NCBI RefSeq assembly: GCF_014489615.1
Contig: NZ_CP060825.1
Span: 1,963,501-2,027,500, forward strand
Length of the DNA stretch: 64,000 nucleotides
Reading direction: 5' to 3'
Source of the DNA: Streptomyces genisteinicus
Lineage (GTDB): Bacteria; Actinomycetota; Actinomycetes; Streptomycetales; Streptomycetaceae
Shown here: one piece after another, positions 56,151 through 64,000 of the stretch
Numbering within the stretch: position 1 is the first letter of the stretch
How the letters are laid out: each line of letters opens with the position of its first letter
Notes under the pieces: model-generated
The model's input: only the letters and a program-made list of their open reading frames with translations
Databases searched by the model: none
What the model was told of the DNA's origin: nothing
Made by a program: the position numbers and the translations under genes

Positions 56151-57137
56151 ATGAGAAGGCTGAGTCGGGCGGCGGCGGGGCTCGCGGCGACAGTGGTGCT
56201 GTCCCTGACGGCGAGCGCGTGCGTGACCGTGCACGGGGAGCGGGAGATCGTCCCGACGGCGACCGAGGCGGAGGCCGCCAAGGCGCTGGAGGAGTTCACG
56301 GCCGCGTACAACGAGGCCGACAAGGCGTACGATCCGGCCCTCGACGCCGACCACGTCACCGGCGCACTCGGGGCCGTCAACCAGGCCGGACTCAAGGCGC
56401 GGGGGACCAACTACCCCGACGGCAACCCGCAGCACGTGCCGCTGGAGCTGACGGACGCCCGGTTCGTCATCCCCAAGAAGGCGGGCTGGCCGCGCTGGTT
56501 CCTCGCCGACACCGACTCCAACCGCGACCGCGACAACAGCGACCAGCTGGACAACCGCTGGCTGCTGGTGTTCGTCCGCGGCGGCGTCGAGGACACCTGG
56601 AAGGCCGCCTACCTGACGATCGTGTCCCCGGACCGGATCCCCGAGTTCAAACGGGACGAGGACGGCCACGCGCAGGCGGTCGCCCCGGACGACGCGGCCT
56701 TCGCCGTCGCCCCGCGCGATCTGAGCAAGGACTACGCCGCCTACCTCCAGGACGGCAGCCCCGAGCACTTCGCGGCGGGCCCCCACACCACGGGCTGGCG
56801 CCAGACCCGGGAGAAGAACACCTCCCTGCCCGGACTGTCCACCCAGTACATCGACCACGCGCTGGACTCGGGCGCCTTCGCGCCGCTGGGACTCGTCCAG
56901 CAGGACGGCGGGGCCCTGGTCTTCTTCTCCGTGAAGAACTTCGAGCGCCAGACCGCCGCGCCGGGCGTGCAGATCAAGGTCGTCCCGGACGTGAAGGCGC
57001 TGCTCACCGGCGAGGTGAAGAGCACGCTCACCAAGGAGCGGGTCTCCAGCCAGCTGGTGTCGGTGCCCGCGGGCGGCGGCGGGAAGTCGGACATACTGGG
57101 CAGGATGGCCGGACTCACCTCGGCCAAGGGGTCCTGA
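56151..57137 (+). CDS. Lipoprotein of unknown function
   Basis: 328 aa. Signal peptide with lipobox TASAC (Cys near residue 24) directs lipid attachment. The mature part begins with a helical stretch (EAEAAKALEEFTAAYNEADKAYDPALDADHVTG), as in many actinomycete transport-like lipoproteins, followed by a strand-rich region (WLLVFVRGGVEDTWKAAYLTIV, FAPLGLVQQDGGALVFFSVKNFERQ). I do not recognise the function. AGAAGG precedes the ATG; a -10-like TAGGGT is at 56106. It lies 150 bp after hmuV without an iron box, so it is probably a separate unit. Confidence 0.82.
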   Translation: MRRLSRAAAGLAATVVLSLTASACVTVHGEREIVPTATEAEAAKALEEFTAAYNEADKAYDPALDADHVTGALGAVNQAGLKARGTNYPDGNPQHVPLELTDARFVIPKKAGWPRWFLADTDSNRDRDNSDQLDNRWLLVFVRGGVEDTWKAAYLTIVSPDRIPEFKRDEDGHAQAVAPDDAAFAVAPRDLSKDYAAYLQDGSPEHFAAGPHTTGWRQTREKNTSLPGLSTQYIDHALDSGAFAPLGLVQQDGGALVFFSVKNFERQTAAPGVQIKVVPDVKALLTGEVKSTLTKERVSSQLVSVPAGGGGKSDILGRMAGLTSAKGS

Positions 57138-57155
57138 GACCGCGCCGGCGCGGTC
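57138..57155 (+). terminator. Palindrome GACCGCGCCGGCGCGGTC after lipoprotein gene
   Basis: Perfect 18-bp palindrome beginning directly after the stop codon. As RNA it has no free loop, so at least the middle 4 bp would open. Confidence 0.6.
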
Positions 57156-57312
57156 GCCGGGCGGCTCCTTCGCCCCGTACCACGGCCCGGTGCCGGCCGC
57201 CCGGCACCCGGGATCTGACACGGGACCCTGACGCGGGACCCCTTCCGAGCGCGGCGAACGCCTTCGGGCCCCGGCGGCCCGCCCTCGCGGGCGGCCGCGG
57301 ACCACGGCGGGC

Positions 57313-58089
57313 TCAGCGGCCGAGCGGCCAGGCGGCCTCGTGGTGGTCCGTGTGGTCCCGCGCGTCCGCGTAACGGGCGCACGCGTCGGTGAGCGTCTCC
57401 AGCAGTGTCAGCGGGTCCGGCAGCGGGTGCTCCGTACCGCGCACCCACGCGACGTGCCGGTCGCCGTCACCCGGCAGCCGGGCCGGCGGGACGAGCACGT
57501 AGCTCCCCCGGCAGTGCCAGCGCAGCCCGGGGTGCTCGTCCATGGTCTCGGGATGGCAGTCCAGCTCGCAGGGCCACCACTCGTCCTCGTCCTCGGGGGT
57601 GCCCCGGGTCGCGGTGAAGAACAGCATCCGGCCCGACGCGCCCGTGGCGTCGTACTCGGCGACGGGGCCGACGTCCACGCCGCGCTCCAGCAGGCGCTCC
57701 AGAGCACTGCGACCGGCCTCCAGCGGTACGTCGAGGACGTCGTGGATCATGCCGGTCGCGGTGATGAAGTTGGCCTCGGGCTGGTTGCGCGCCCAGCGTT
57801 CGATCTGGCCGCGGTCGGTGGTCGACTGCGTCTGCCAGGCGAACGACAGCGGATGTGTCGCGGGCGTCGGACAGCCGATGCGCTCGCAGGAACACCGGAA
57901 CCCCACGGGGTGGGCGGCAGGGGCCAGCGGCAGACCGACGGCGGCGGCGCCCAGGAGCAGATCCTCGCGCCGCGAGTCCTCCGCCTGCGTGTCCGCGGTC
58001 CCCGTCCGGCGGCGCAGCCACTGGGCCAGCCTGCCCTCCCGGGACGTCCTGCCGTCCGTGCCGCGGAAGCGGCCGATACCGTCGCCCAT
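57313..58089 (-). CDS. Bifunctional DNA primase/polymerase (Prim-Pol) N-terminal domain protein
   Basis: 258-aa protein resembling the prim-pol domain found in plasmid and phage replication proteins, here as a chromosomal stand-alone gene common in Streptomyces. Recognisable stretches are LLLGAAAVGLPLAPAAHPVGFRCSCERIGCPTPATHPLSFAWQTQSTTDR with a Cys cluster, NFITATGMIHDVLDVPLEAGRSALERLLERG, and HCRGSYVLVPPARLPGDGDRHVAWVRGTEHPLPDP. The catalytic acidic pair of active prim-pols is not obvious (the position after 'HD' is VLDVP), so it may be regulatory or inactive. ATG at 58089 has AGGGGAT before it. Confidence 0.8.
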   Translation of the reverse strand: MGDGIGRFRGTDGRTSREGRLAQWLRRRTGTADTQAEDSRREDLLLGAAAVGLPLAPAAHPVGFRCSCERIGCPTPATHPLSFAWQTQSTTDRGQIERWARNQPEANFITATGMIHDVLDVPLEAGRSALERLLERGVDVGPVAEYDATGASGRMLFFTATRGTPEDEDEWWPCELDCHPETMDEHPGLRWHCRGSYVLVPPARLPGDGDRHVAWVRGTEHPLPDPLTLLETLTDACARYADARDHTDHHEAAWPLGR

Positions 58090-58456
58090 CTATCCCCTCA
58101 CACCTCGTGCTCGCCCTCACCGGACACAGCCATCGTCCCACCATCCTGCGCTCCCGGTGGACACAGTCCCCAACCGGGGCCCCCGGCCTTCTGTTCCCGG
58201 CGCGCGGGGGCGCACGGTGGCAGCCCCCTGGCGCAGGGGGCGCGCCGGTCCCGTGCGGGGGCACCGGAGCGCCGACCGCGGGAGCGGGCCGAGAGCGGGC
58301 CGGGGTTCGGCGGGCAGGGCCCCGCCCGCCCGGAACAGGGCGCCGGGGGGACGGGCCGGCCGCGGGACACCGGGCCGGACGGACCGGATGGGAACAGCGG
58401 ACCGGCGGACCGGCGGACCGGCGGGGCCCCTCGGAAGCGGCGGTCAGGGGGCGGGG
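58090..58456. other. 367-bp intergenic region with 8-bp repeats
   Basis: No gene seen. GCGGACCG is repeated three times without gaps (58397-58420) followed by a partial unit. The right part is very G/C-rich and could hold a terminator of the TetR gene; the left part is the promoter region of the prim-pol gene. Confidence 0.5.
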
Positions 58457-59116
58457 TCAGGGGCGGGGGGCGAGGCCGTTGACCGCGTAGTCGACGATCG
58501 CGTCCGCGTAGTCGTGGGTGAGCGGCAGCGTGCGCAGCAGCCAGCGGTGCGTGAGCGGTCCGACGAACAGCTCCAGGGCGATGCGCGGGTCCAGCCCCGG
58601 CCGGAGGTCTCCGGCGGCCTCGGCGGCGCGCAGCCGGTCGGCGTAGAGCCGCAGCTGCGGTTCGAGGAGCTTCTCGACGAACTCCGCGCCGACCCGTGCG
58701 TCGACGATGCCCTCGGCGGCCAGCGCGCGGGCCGGGCCGTCGTACACGGGGCTGTTCATCTCGTCGACGGTGGCGCGCAGCACCCGGCGCAGGTCGGCCG
58801 CCAGGTCCCCGGTGTCCGGGATCGCGCCGCCCCCGCCCCCGGAAGGACTCCCCCCGGCGCCCTCGGCACCCTCCGCCCCGGCGGCCTCCGCGGACGCCTG
58901 CTGGGCCAGGTCGAGGAAGGCCTCCATCAGGACGGCCGCCTTCGACGGCCACCAGCGGTAGATGGTCTGCTTGCCGACACCCGCGCGGGCGGCGATGCCC
59001 TCGATGGTCGTGCGGCTGTAGCCCACCTCGTCGACGAGGGCGAGCGCGGCATCGTGGATCGCGCGGCGGGAGCGCGCGCTGCGCCGCGAGGAGTCGGGGG
59101 TCCTGGCGTCCGTCAT
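58457..59116 (-). CDS. TetR-family repressor
   Basis: 219-aa TetR/AcrR regulator. Helix-turn-helix: HDAALALVDEVGYSRTTIEGIAARAGVGKQTIYRWWPSKAAVLMEAFLDL, the 'QTIYRWW' form of the TetR_C-type subgroup. Residues about 78-100 are an unusual Gly/Ser-rich insertion between the DNA-binding and ligand domains. The ligand-binding part ends in RWLLRTLPLTHDYADAIVDYAVNGLAP. The ATG follows a -10 TAGATT with only 6 nt, and an operator lies in the -35 region, so it most likely represses itself. Target genes other than its own are not apparent. Confidence 0.92.
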   Translation of the reverse strand: MTDARTPDSSRRSARSRRAIHDAALALVDEVGYSRTTIEGIAARAGVGKQTIYRWWPSKAAVLMEAFLDLAQQASAEAAGAEGAEGAGGSPSGGGGGAIPDTGDLAADLRRVLRATVDEMNSPVYDGPARALAAEGIVDARVGAEFVEKLLEPQLRLYADRLRAAEAAGDLRPGLDPRIALELFVGPLTHRWLLRTLPLTHDYADAIVDYAVNGLAPRP

Positions 59117-59153
59117 GGCGCCAATCTAGCAAGCGGAGAGACGAGACGTCTCG
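59117..59153 (-). promoter_or_regulatory. TetR gene promoter with operator CGAGACGTCTCG
   Basis: On the minus strand TAGATT (59128-59123) stands 6 nt before the ATG. A perfect 12-bp palindrome (59142-59153) covers the -35 area. Extended half-site GACGAGACGTCTCGG resembles operators of this TetR subgroup. Confidence 0.65.
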
Positions 59154-59270
59154 GTCAGCCCGGCCCGGGGCCCGACCACCGCCGCCGACGCCCGCCCGGC
59201 CCGCACCGGGGCGGCCTACACCGGGGCGGCCCGGCGGGACCGACGCGGCAGGCGTCCCGTCCGGCGGGAC

Positions 59271-60299
59271 TCAGTCCCCGCTCGTGCCCCCGTCCCCGTC
59301 CCCGTCTCCGGCGGGCGGCGGCCAGGCGTCGCCCCACGCAGTGTCGCGGGCCGCCCGGTAGAGGGCGCCGTGCCGCTTGGTCACCGTGTCGCGGCGCAGC
59401 ACGCCGGTGTCGGCGCACAGGTCGAGCAGGACCATGCCCTTGCGGATCTGGGGCCTGCGGGTGACCCGGGCGGCGGCGGGCCCGACCGGGAAGCGGACGG
59501 CGGCGACGTAGCCGAACTTCTCGTCCTCGTAGGCCAGCGACCCCTGCTTGACCTGCCGGTGCAGGGAGGAACGGGAGACGCGGGCGGAGAAGTGGCACCA
59601 GTCGGCGCCGGGCTCGATGGGGCAGGCCCCGCTGTGGGGGCAGGGCGCGGCGACGGTGAACCCGGCGGCGACGAGTGCGTCGCGGGCCTCGATGATCCGC
59701 TCGTAGCCGTCGGGAGTGCCGGGTTCGACGACGACGACCGCCTGCGCGGCCCGTGCGGCCTCCGTGACGAGGGCGGCGCGGTCGGCCGGGGTCAGCTCCT
59801 TGAGCACGTACGAGACGGTGACGAGGTCGGCGCCCTCGATGCGGAGCGCCGCACCGATCCGCGCGCGCCGCCACTCGGCCGCCGCCAGCGACGGGACCCC
59901 GGAGGCGAGCGCCAGCTCGCGGCCGAGGGCCAGCGCGGGCTCGGCCCAGTCGAGCACGGTCGTCGCCGGCGGCGCGGCGAAGGCGTCCGCCACCGCCCAG
60001 CTCGCCGCGCCCGTGCCGCCGCCGACATCCGTGTGGGTGCCGGGCGTCCAGTCGGGGGCGGCGGCACGGAGGGCGGCCAGCGCCGAGCGGACGGCCTCGA
60101 AGGTGGCGGGCATCCGGTAGGCGGCGTAGGCGACGACGTCGGACCGGTCGCGGAGCACCGGCGCGTCGGTCGGGGTGGTGCCCCGGTAGCTCGCGATCAG
60201 CCGCTCGACGGCCTGCGCGGCCCGGGTGGGCGGCAGTCCGTCCAGCAGCCCGGCGAGGGTGCCGCGGAGGGTCTCGGCGATGGGGGCGGAGGCGTTCAC
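59271..60299 (-). CDS. Rsm22-family (METTL17-like) small-subunit rRNA-associated methyltransferase
   Basis: 342-aa protein. The SAM-binding block WTPGTHTDVGGGTGAASWAVADAF and the later DLVTVSYVLKELTP identify the Rsm22 family of class I methyltransferase-like proteins that act on or assist assembly of the small ribosomal subunit. Cys residues in PCPHSGACPIEPGADWCHFSARVSRSS match the Fe-S or zinc knuckle of METTL17-like proteins. Start is GTG 60299 with TAGACT 6 nt upstream. The last 25 residues are Gly/Asp-rich. Confidence 0.9.
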   Translation of the reverse strand: MNASAPIAETLRGTLAGLLDGLPPTRAAQAVERLIASYRGTTPTDAPVLRDRSDVVAYAAYRMPATFEAVRSALAALRAAAPDWTPGTHTDVGGGTGAASWAVADAFAAPPATTVLDWAEPALALGRELALASGVPSLAAAEWRRARIGAALRIEGADLVTVSYVLKELTPADRAALVTEAARAAQAVVVVEPGTPDGYERIIEARDALVAAGFTVAAPCPHSGACPIEPGADWCHFSARVSRSSLHRQVKQGSLAYEDEKFGYVAAVRFPVGPAAARVTRRPQIRKGMVLLDLCADTGVLRRDTVTKRHGALYRAARDTAWGDAWPPPAGDGDGDGGTSGD

Positions 60300-60311
60300 C
60301 CGAGAAGTCTA
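60300..60311 (-). promoter_or_regulatory. -10 TAGACT of leaderless Rsm22 promoter
   Basis: TAGACT (minus, 60311-60306), 6 nt, GTG at 60299; no Shine-Dalgarno sequence. Confidence 0.5.
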
Positions 60312-60419
60312 GGGCCGCCCGTACGCCCGCCCGACCGGCCCCGCGGGCTGCCGGGCGACACCCCCGCGGAGGGCGCCCGACGGTCCCGCCGCCCGGACCG
60401 CACCCCCTCCCGCGACCGC

Positions 60420-60432
60420 TACTGTGTAAGAC
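60420..60432 (+). promoter_or_regulatory. -10 TACTGT of leaderless GNAT promoter
   Basis: TACTGT (60420-60425), 7 nt, ATG at 60433; no Shine-Dalgarno sequence. Confidence 0.5.
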
Positions 60433-60912
60433 ATGCAGAACATTGATGACCCTTACGGCAGCGATCCCTACGATCTGATCGAGGGCGTGCCCTCCGTCGA
60501 GGACTTCCGCCGGCTGCGCACCGACGCCGGGCTCTCCGACAAGGCTCCCGAGGCCGTCGCCCTCGCGCTGCCGAACACCTGGTACGGCGTCGTCCTGCGC
60601 CACCGCGGCGAACCCATCGGCATGGGACGCGTCATCGGCGACGGCGGCACCGCCTTCCAGGTCACCGACGTCTGCGTGCACCCCGGCCACCAGGGCCGCG
60701 GCCTCGGCCGGCGCGTCATGGCCGCACTCACCGCGGAGCTCGAACGCCGCGCGCCCGCCACGGCGTACGTCTCGCTGATCGCGGACGGCCCCGCGCGCCA
60801 CCTCTACGCGAAGTTCGGCTTCGCCGAGACCACCGCGCACGACTCGATCGGCATGTACCGCGTGATGGACGGACGGCCCACCGCGCCCCGGGCCGAACCC
60901 GCCACCGCGTGA
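60433..60912 (+). CDS. GNAT-family N-acetyltransferase
   Basis: 159-aa acetyltransferase. N-terminal VPSVEDFRRLRTDAGLSDKAPEAVALALPNTWYGVVLRHRG, acetyl-CoA loop VTDVCVHPGHQGRGLGRRVMAAL (motif Q/RxxGxG/A) and YAKFGFAETTAHDSIGMYRVM are the standard GNAT blocks. The substrate cannot be inferred. It is divergent from the Rsm22 gene with about 130 bp between, and both promoters are leaderless-type. Confidence 0.94.
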   Translation: MQNIDDPYGSDPYDLIEGVPSVEDFRRLRTDAGLSDKAPEAVALALPNTWYGVVLRHRGEPIGMGRVIGDGGTAFQVTDVCVHPGHQGRGLGRRVMAALTAELERRAPATAYVSLIADGPARHLYAKFGFAETTAHDSIGMYRVMDGRPTAPRAEPATA

Positions 60913-60986
60913 ACCGCCGTGCGGACGGCCGTGCGGACGGTCGGGTGACCGCGCCCCGCCACGGGCCCCGGTGACCGCCGCACCCC

Positions 60987-61034
60987 GGCCGATCCGCTCC
61001 CCGGCCGATCCGCTCCCCGGCCGATCCGCCCCCG
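60987..61034. repeat. 16-bp tandem repeat, three units
   Basis: GGCCGATCCGCTCCCC occurs at 60987 and 61003, with a variant at 61019. It lies between the GNAT gene and the propeller gene. Confidence 0.75.
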
Positions 61035-61124
61035 GCGATCAACCGGCCCCGCCCCCGGGCCTGTTGCTACGCTGACGGCCCTCGCCGCACACGCAGCGTG
61101 AGGCAGCACGGCTCTGGGGGGACC

Positions 61125-62450
61125 ATGAGACAGCGCGTGGTGCGCCTCGCCCTGGTGGGCGGCGTCGCCGTGCTCGTCCTGCTGCTCCTGCTGTCGACGT
61201 GCGGCGGCGAACCGGCAGGCACCGAGGACGGCGACGACCGCGCAGGGCGCACCGCCCCCGCCTCCGCGGCACCCTCGGCGTCCGCGACCGGCGCCCCGGC
61301 CCGGGTCGACGCCCCGGCCGCCTACGACACGTCCCGCGGCTGGCAGGCGCAGGGCGTCGTCGGCGACATCGCCGTCGCCGCCGGACTCGGCGCCGTCGCC
61401 TACCTGGAGGCCGCCGGCGGGGACCGGTACCGGCTGCGCACCCTCGACGCGGCGACCGGCGAGCCCCGCTGGACGGGCCCCGCCCTGCGGCCCGCCCGCG
61501 CGCCGGCGGGCCGGCCCCGGCTCCTGGAGGTCACCCGGGACGGTGTGGAGTACTTCGCCGTCTGGTCGTTCGGCAAGGCCGCCGGGAGCACGGGCGGCGA
61601 CGACGGCGGCCCGGCCGTCCTCGTCGACCTGTACGCGGCGTCCGACGGAGCACGCCAGCAGGTCGAGGTCGCCTGGCCGGCGCCCCCGTCGGTGTCCGGC
61701 GCCGGACCGGGCGTGCTGATCACCGACGGCGGAACCCGCAGCGCCGTGGTGGACCCGCTGACCGGTGCGGTGTCCGCCGTCGCGCCGAAGGACCTGCGCC
61801 CGCCGCGGGGGTGCGCCGGGTGCCGGCGGCTCACCGAGGTCCGCGCGGTCACCGCCGGGGGGCTGCTGGTGAGCGGTTCCCCGGGCTTCTGGGTGCGCGA
61901 CGGCTGGGCGAGCGCGGCCGTCGCCCCGCGCGGCGCGGACACCGCCTCGGGCGTGCCGGTCTCCGTGACCGACGGCTACGTCCTGGCCCGCTGGCGCCCC
62001 GCCCGCAAGGACCGGCAGGCCGCCACCCACGACATCTGGTCGGTGCACGACTCGGCGTCGGGCAAGGCGCTGGCGGCGGTGCGCTGCCACAGGCCGGAGA
62101 TCGAGCCGGGGACGTTCCCCCGGGCGGTGCGCTCCCCCGCGGGCGGCCACCTCGTCGCGGGCAGCCTGGCGTTCGACCTGGGCCTCGGCAAGGGCCACTG
62201 CTACGAACGGGAGGACGGCACCCCCGCGGTCACCCTCTCCACGGTGACCGACGAGGGCGTGGCGTACGGCTCGTCGGGGACGGTGCCCGGGACCGGGCTG
62301 CCGCTGGCGGTCGACCTGGCGCTGACGGAGCCGGAGCCGCTGCCGGCCACCGTGCGGGTGCCGGAGGCCGAGATCTCCGACACCGGGCTCTTCCTCTGGA
62401 CGGACCCGCGGGACCGGCGGCACCTGCTGGGGCATCCGCGCCGCGGCTGA
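61125..62450 (+). CDS. Membrane-anchored PQQ-like beta-propeller protein
   Basis: 441-aa extracytoplasmic protein. A basic start and hydrophobic helix end in STCGG, which may be a weak lipobox, otherwise a membrane anchor. A Ser/Ala/Thr-rich linker (to about residue 62) leads to a repeat region with Trp/Gly-containing strands such as YRLRTLDAATGEPRW, LVDLYAASDGARQQVEV, SAVVDPLTGAVSAV and IWSVHDSASGKALAAVRC. This is the pattern of PQQ/quinoprotein-like beta-propellers without enzyme residues. It also has a CAGC pair (RGCAGCRRL). The role may be in binding at the cell surface; not known. TGGGGGG precedes the ATG. Confidence 0.82.
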   Translation: MRQRVVRLALVGGVAVLVLLLLLSTCGGEPAGTEDGDDRAGRTAPASAAPSASATGAPARVDAPAAYDTSRGWQAQGVVGDIAVAAGLGAVAYLEAAGGDRYRLRTLDAATGEPRWTGPALRPARAPAGRPRLLEVTRDGVEYFAVWSFGKAAGSTGGDDGGPAVLVDLYAASDGARQQVEVAWPAPPSVSGAGPGVLITDGGTRSAVVDPLTGAVSAVAPKDLRPPRGCAGCRRLTEVRAVTAGGLLVSGSPGFWVRDGWASAAVAPRGADTASGVPVSVTDGYVLARWRPARKDRQAATHDIWSVHDSASGKALAAVRCHRPEIEPGTFPRAVRSPAGGHLVAGSLAFDLGLGKGHCYEREDGTPAVTLSTVTDEGVAYGSSGTVPGTGLPLAVDLALTEPEPLPATVRVPEAEISDTGLFLWTDPRDRRHLLGHPRRG

Positions 62451-62510
62451 CCGCCCGTCAGGAGCGGTCGAGCCCGCGGCGGACGCCCGGACCGGGGGCC
62501 GGCCGGCGGG

Positions 62511-63887
62511 TCAGATGACCCGCTGCCGGTGCTGCCAGGGGCGGCACAGGCCGATGAAGCAGGCCAGCGCGGCCAGGGCGCACGCCAGCTGCACCACCGC
62601 CATCGGCACGGCCGTCCGCTCCCCCGCGATGCCCACCAGGGGCGAGGCCACGGCTCCGACGAGGAAGGACGACGTCCCGAGCAGCGCGGACGCCGAGCCG
62701 GCCGCGTGCGGGGTCCGCAGCAGGGCCAGCGCGTTGGTGTTCGGCATGGCCAGGCCCATCGCCGACATCAGCACGAACAGCCCGGCGGCCACGGGGAACA
62801 GGCCGACGTCGCCGAACACCCCCGACGTCATCAGGAGCAGCGCGGTGGCCGCGAGGATGATCACCGTCAGCCCGAAGCCGAGCGCCTTGTCCAGGCTGAC
62901 CCGCCCGACGAGCACCTTGCCGTTGATCTGGCCGACCACGATCAGGCCGATGGAGTTGACGCCGAAGAGCAGGCTGAAGGTCTGCGGCGAGGCCCCGTAG
63001 ATCTCCTGCACGACGAACGGCGAGGCGGAGATGTACGCGAAGAGCGCGGCGAACGCCAGGCCGCCCGCCAGCATGTAGCCGGTGAACACGCGGTCGGCGA
63101 GGAGCGTCCGCATGGTGTGCAGCGCCTCGCGGACGCCGCCCGTGTGGCGCCTGGCGGGCGGCAGCGTCTCCCCGAGCCACTTGACGACGACCAGGGTGAG
63201 CAGGATGCCGACGGCCGTCAGCACCACGAAGATGCCGCGCCAGTCGGTGACGCGCAGCACCTGGCCGCCGATCAGCGGGGCGACGACGGGGGCGGCCCCG
63301 GATATCAGCATCAGGGTCGAGAAGAAGCGGGCCATCTCCACGCCGTCGTACAGGTCGCGGACCATGGCGCGGGCGATCACGATGCCGGCGGCGCCGGCAA
63401 GGCCCTGCAGCAGGCGGAAGGCGATGAGCAGTTCGACGGTCGGAGCGAAGGCGCACAGGGCGGTGGCCACCACGTAGACGGCCATGCCCGCCAGGAGCGG
63501 CCTGCGCCGTCCCCACCGGTCGCTCATCGGCCCGACGACGAGCTGGCCGAGCGCCATGCCGGCGAGGCACGCGGTGAGCGTGAGCTGCACGGTGGCCGCG
63601 GGCGCGCCCAGCGAGTCGGTCACCGCGGGCAGCGCGGGGAGGTACATGTCCATGGAGAGCGGCGGCATGGCGGTGAGGCCGCCGAGGATCAGGGTGACGA
63701 GCAGCCCCGCCCGCCGGGCGGCCGCGCCGGGTCCGGCGGGCGTCGCGGCAGTCTTCGGCGTCGCGGGCGTCGCGGGCGTCGTGGCCGTCCTCGGCGTCGC
63801 GGGCGTCGTCGGGGGAAGGGAGTCGGAGACGACCGGGGAGGCGGCCTGGGGGACGGGTCCTTGGGTGCTCTGGCCGCTTTCCGGCAT
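62511..63887 (-). CDS. MFS multidrug exporter (Bcr/CflA type)
   Basis: 458-aa transporter with 12 predicted helices. After a Thr/Pro/Ala-rich N-terminal tail (about 60 residues with TPATPKT-like repeats) come the Bcr/CflA signatures: LGGLTAMPPLSMDMYLPALPAVTDSLGAP, MALGQLVVGPMSDRWGRRRPLLAGM and GAAGIVIARAMVRDLYDG. These proteins export drugs or amino acid-related compounds with proton antiport. ATG at 63887 has AGGAGAG upstream; the longer TTG start at 63917 lacks support. It converges on the propeller gene. Confidence 0.94.
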   Translation of the reverse strand: MPESGQSTQGPVPQAASPVVSDSLPPTTPATPRTATTPATPATPKTAATPAGPGAAARRAGLLVTLILGGLTAMPPLSMDMYLPALPAVTDSLGAPAATVQLTLTACLAGMALGQLVVGPMSDRWGRRRPLLAGMAVYVVATALCAFAPTVELLIAFRLLQGLAGAAGIVIARAMVRDLYDGVEMARFFSTLMLISGAAPVVAPLIGGQVLRVTDWRGIFVVLTAVGILLTLVVVKWLGETLPPARRHTGGVREALHTMRTLLADRVFTGYMLAGGLAFAALFAYISASPFVVQEIYGASPQTFSLLFGVNSIGLIVVGQINGKVLVGRVSLDKALGFGLTVIILAATALLLMTSGVFGDVGLFPVAAGLFVLMSAMGLAMPNTNALALLRTPHAAGSASALLGTSSFLVGAVASPLVGIAGERTAVPMAVVQLACALAALACFIGLCRPWQHRQRVI

Positions 63888-64000
63888 CGACAGCTCTCCT
63901 GTTCCTGGATTCAACAAACTATGATCTCAGCTCGTCCGCTTGATCGAATCCACTCGGCGTCGCCGCCGCCGTGACGCCGTGACGCCGTCACGTGCCGCCC
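63888..64000. other. Promoter region of the MFS exporter, window end
   Basis: Contains the Shine-Dalgarno AGGAGAG, an AT-richer stretch with CATAGT on the minus strand (a possible -10), and a short GTGACGCC tandem repeat near the window end (63972-63991). Nothing else is seen. Confidence 0.4.

Noticed and set aside
57313..58089. Prophage or plasmid remnant
   Set aside because: Only a prim-pol-like domain protein is present, with normal codon use and no integrase, repeats or att-like sites.

Overview
The window is a gene-dense chromosomal segment of a Streptomyces or a very close actinomycete. Coding DNA is about 70% or more G+C with strong third-position bias. GTG, TTG and leaderless starts are common. 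Marker genes include glnE, a GlnA2-type glutamine synthetase, a giant AfsR-like regulator, Hanks-type Ser/Thr kinases, an F420-dependent NADPH oxidoreductase and DmdR/IdeR-type iron boxes. I see no rRNA, tRNA, CRISPR array, prophage or large island; almost everything looks like core or conserved chromosomal sequence. The one mobile element is a small MITE-like insertion.

Layout. 0-13 kb: a lipoprotein/kinase pair, a LacI regulator, a PAP2 membrane enzyme, glnE, a secreted PIG-L deacetylase with a propeller tail, small enzymes and a second kinase. 13-21.4 kb: a carbohydrate utilisation locus made of a DeoR/LacI hybrid repressor, a DUF2264 protein (carrying an in-frame MITE-like insertion), a three-gene sugar ABC importer and a 2-hydroxyacid dehydrogenase, with GATC-rich palindromic operators. 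21.5-24.6 kb: an MT0933-like small protein, a tiny Cys/His protein, glnA2, and a winged-helix regulator with a coupled membrane coiled-coil partner, headed by two identical operators. 24.9-30 kb: an MMPL transporter, a secreted peptide, DUF3105 and DUF305 proteins, and a CBS pair protein.

30-48 kb: nadE, an MFS exporter, an endo/exonuclease-family membrane protein whose 3' end is tandemly repeated, panB, a cupin, a Drr-type ABC exporter, the AfsR-like regulator (1298 aa), an M50 protease, npdG, another MFS exporter and map. 47-56 kb is a heme-iron uptake region: heme oxygenase, two HtaA-domain surface proteins (one with an LASTG sorting signal), and hmuTUV. Two iron boxes mark it as one regulon: one before heme oxygenase, one between the divergent htaA and hmu genes. 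HtaA proteins should capture heme at the surface, HmuTUV import it and heme oxygenase release the iron. 56-64 kb: a lipoprotein, a small primase-polymerase domain protein, an autoregulated TetR repressor, an Rsm22 methyltransferase, a GNAT enzyme, a lipoprotein-like propeller and a Bcr/CflA exporter.

The items most worth a second look are the MITE-like insertion kept in frame inside the DUF2264 gene, the twin TGTGTCA-N8-TGACACA operators, the tandemly repeated gene end at 33.3 kb, the double CCGAC-N5-GTCGG sites stacked on the heme oxygenase iron box, the low-complexity extension and coupled mini-ORF in hmuUV, and the recurrent leaderless architecture (-10 hexamer, 6-8 nt, start codon) seen at nine genes.
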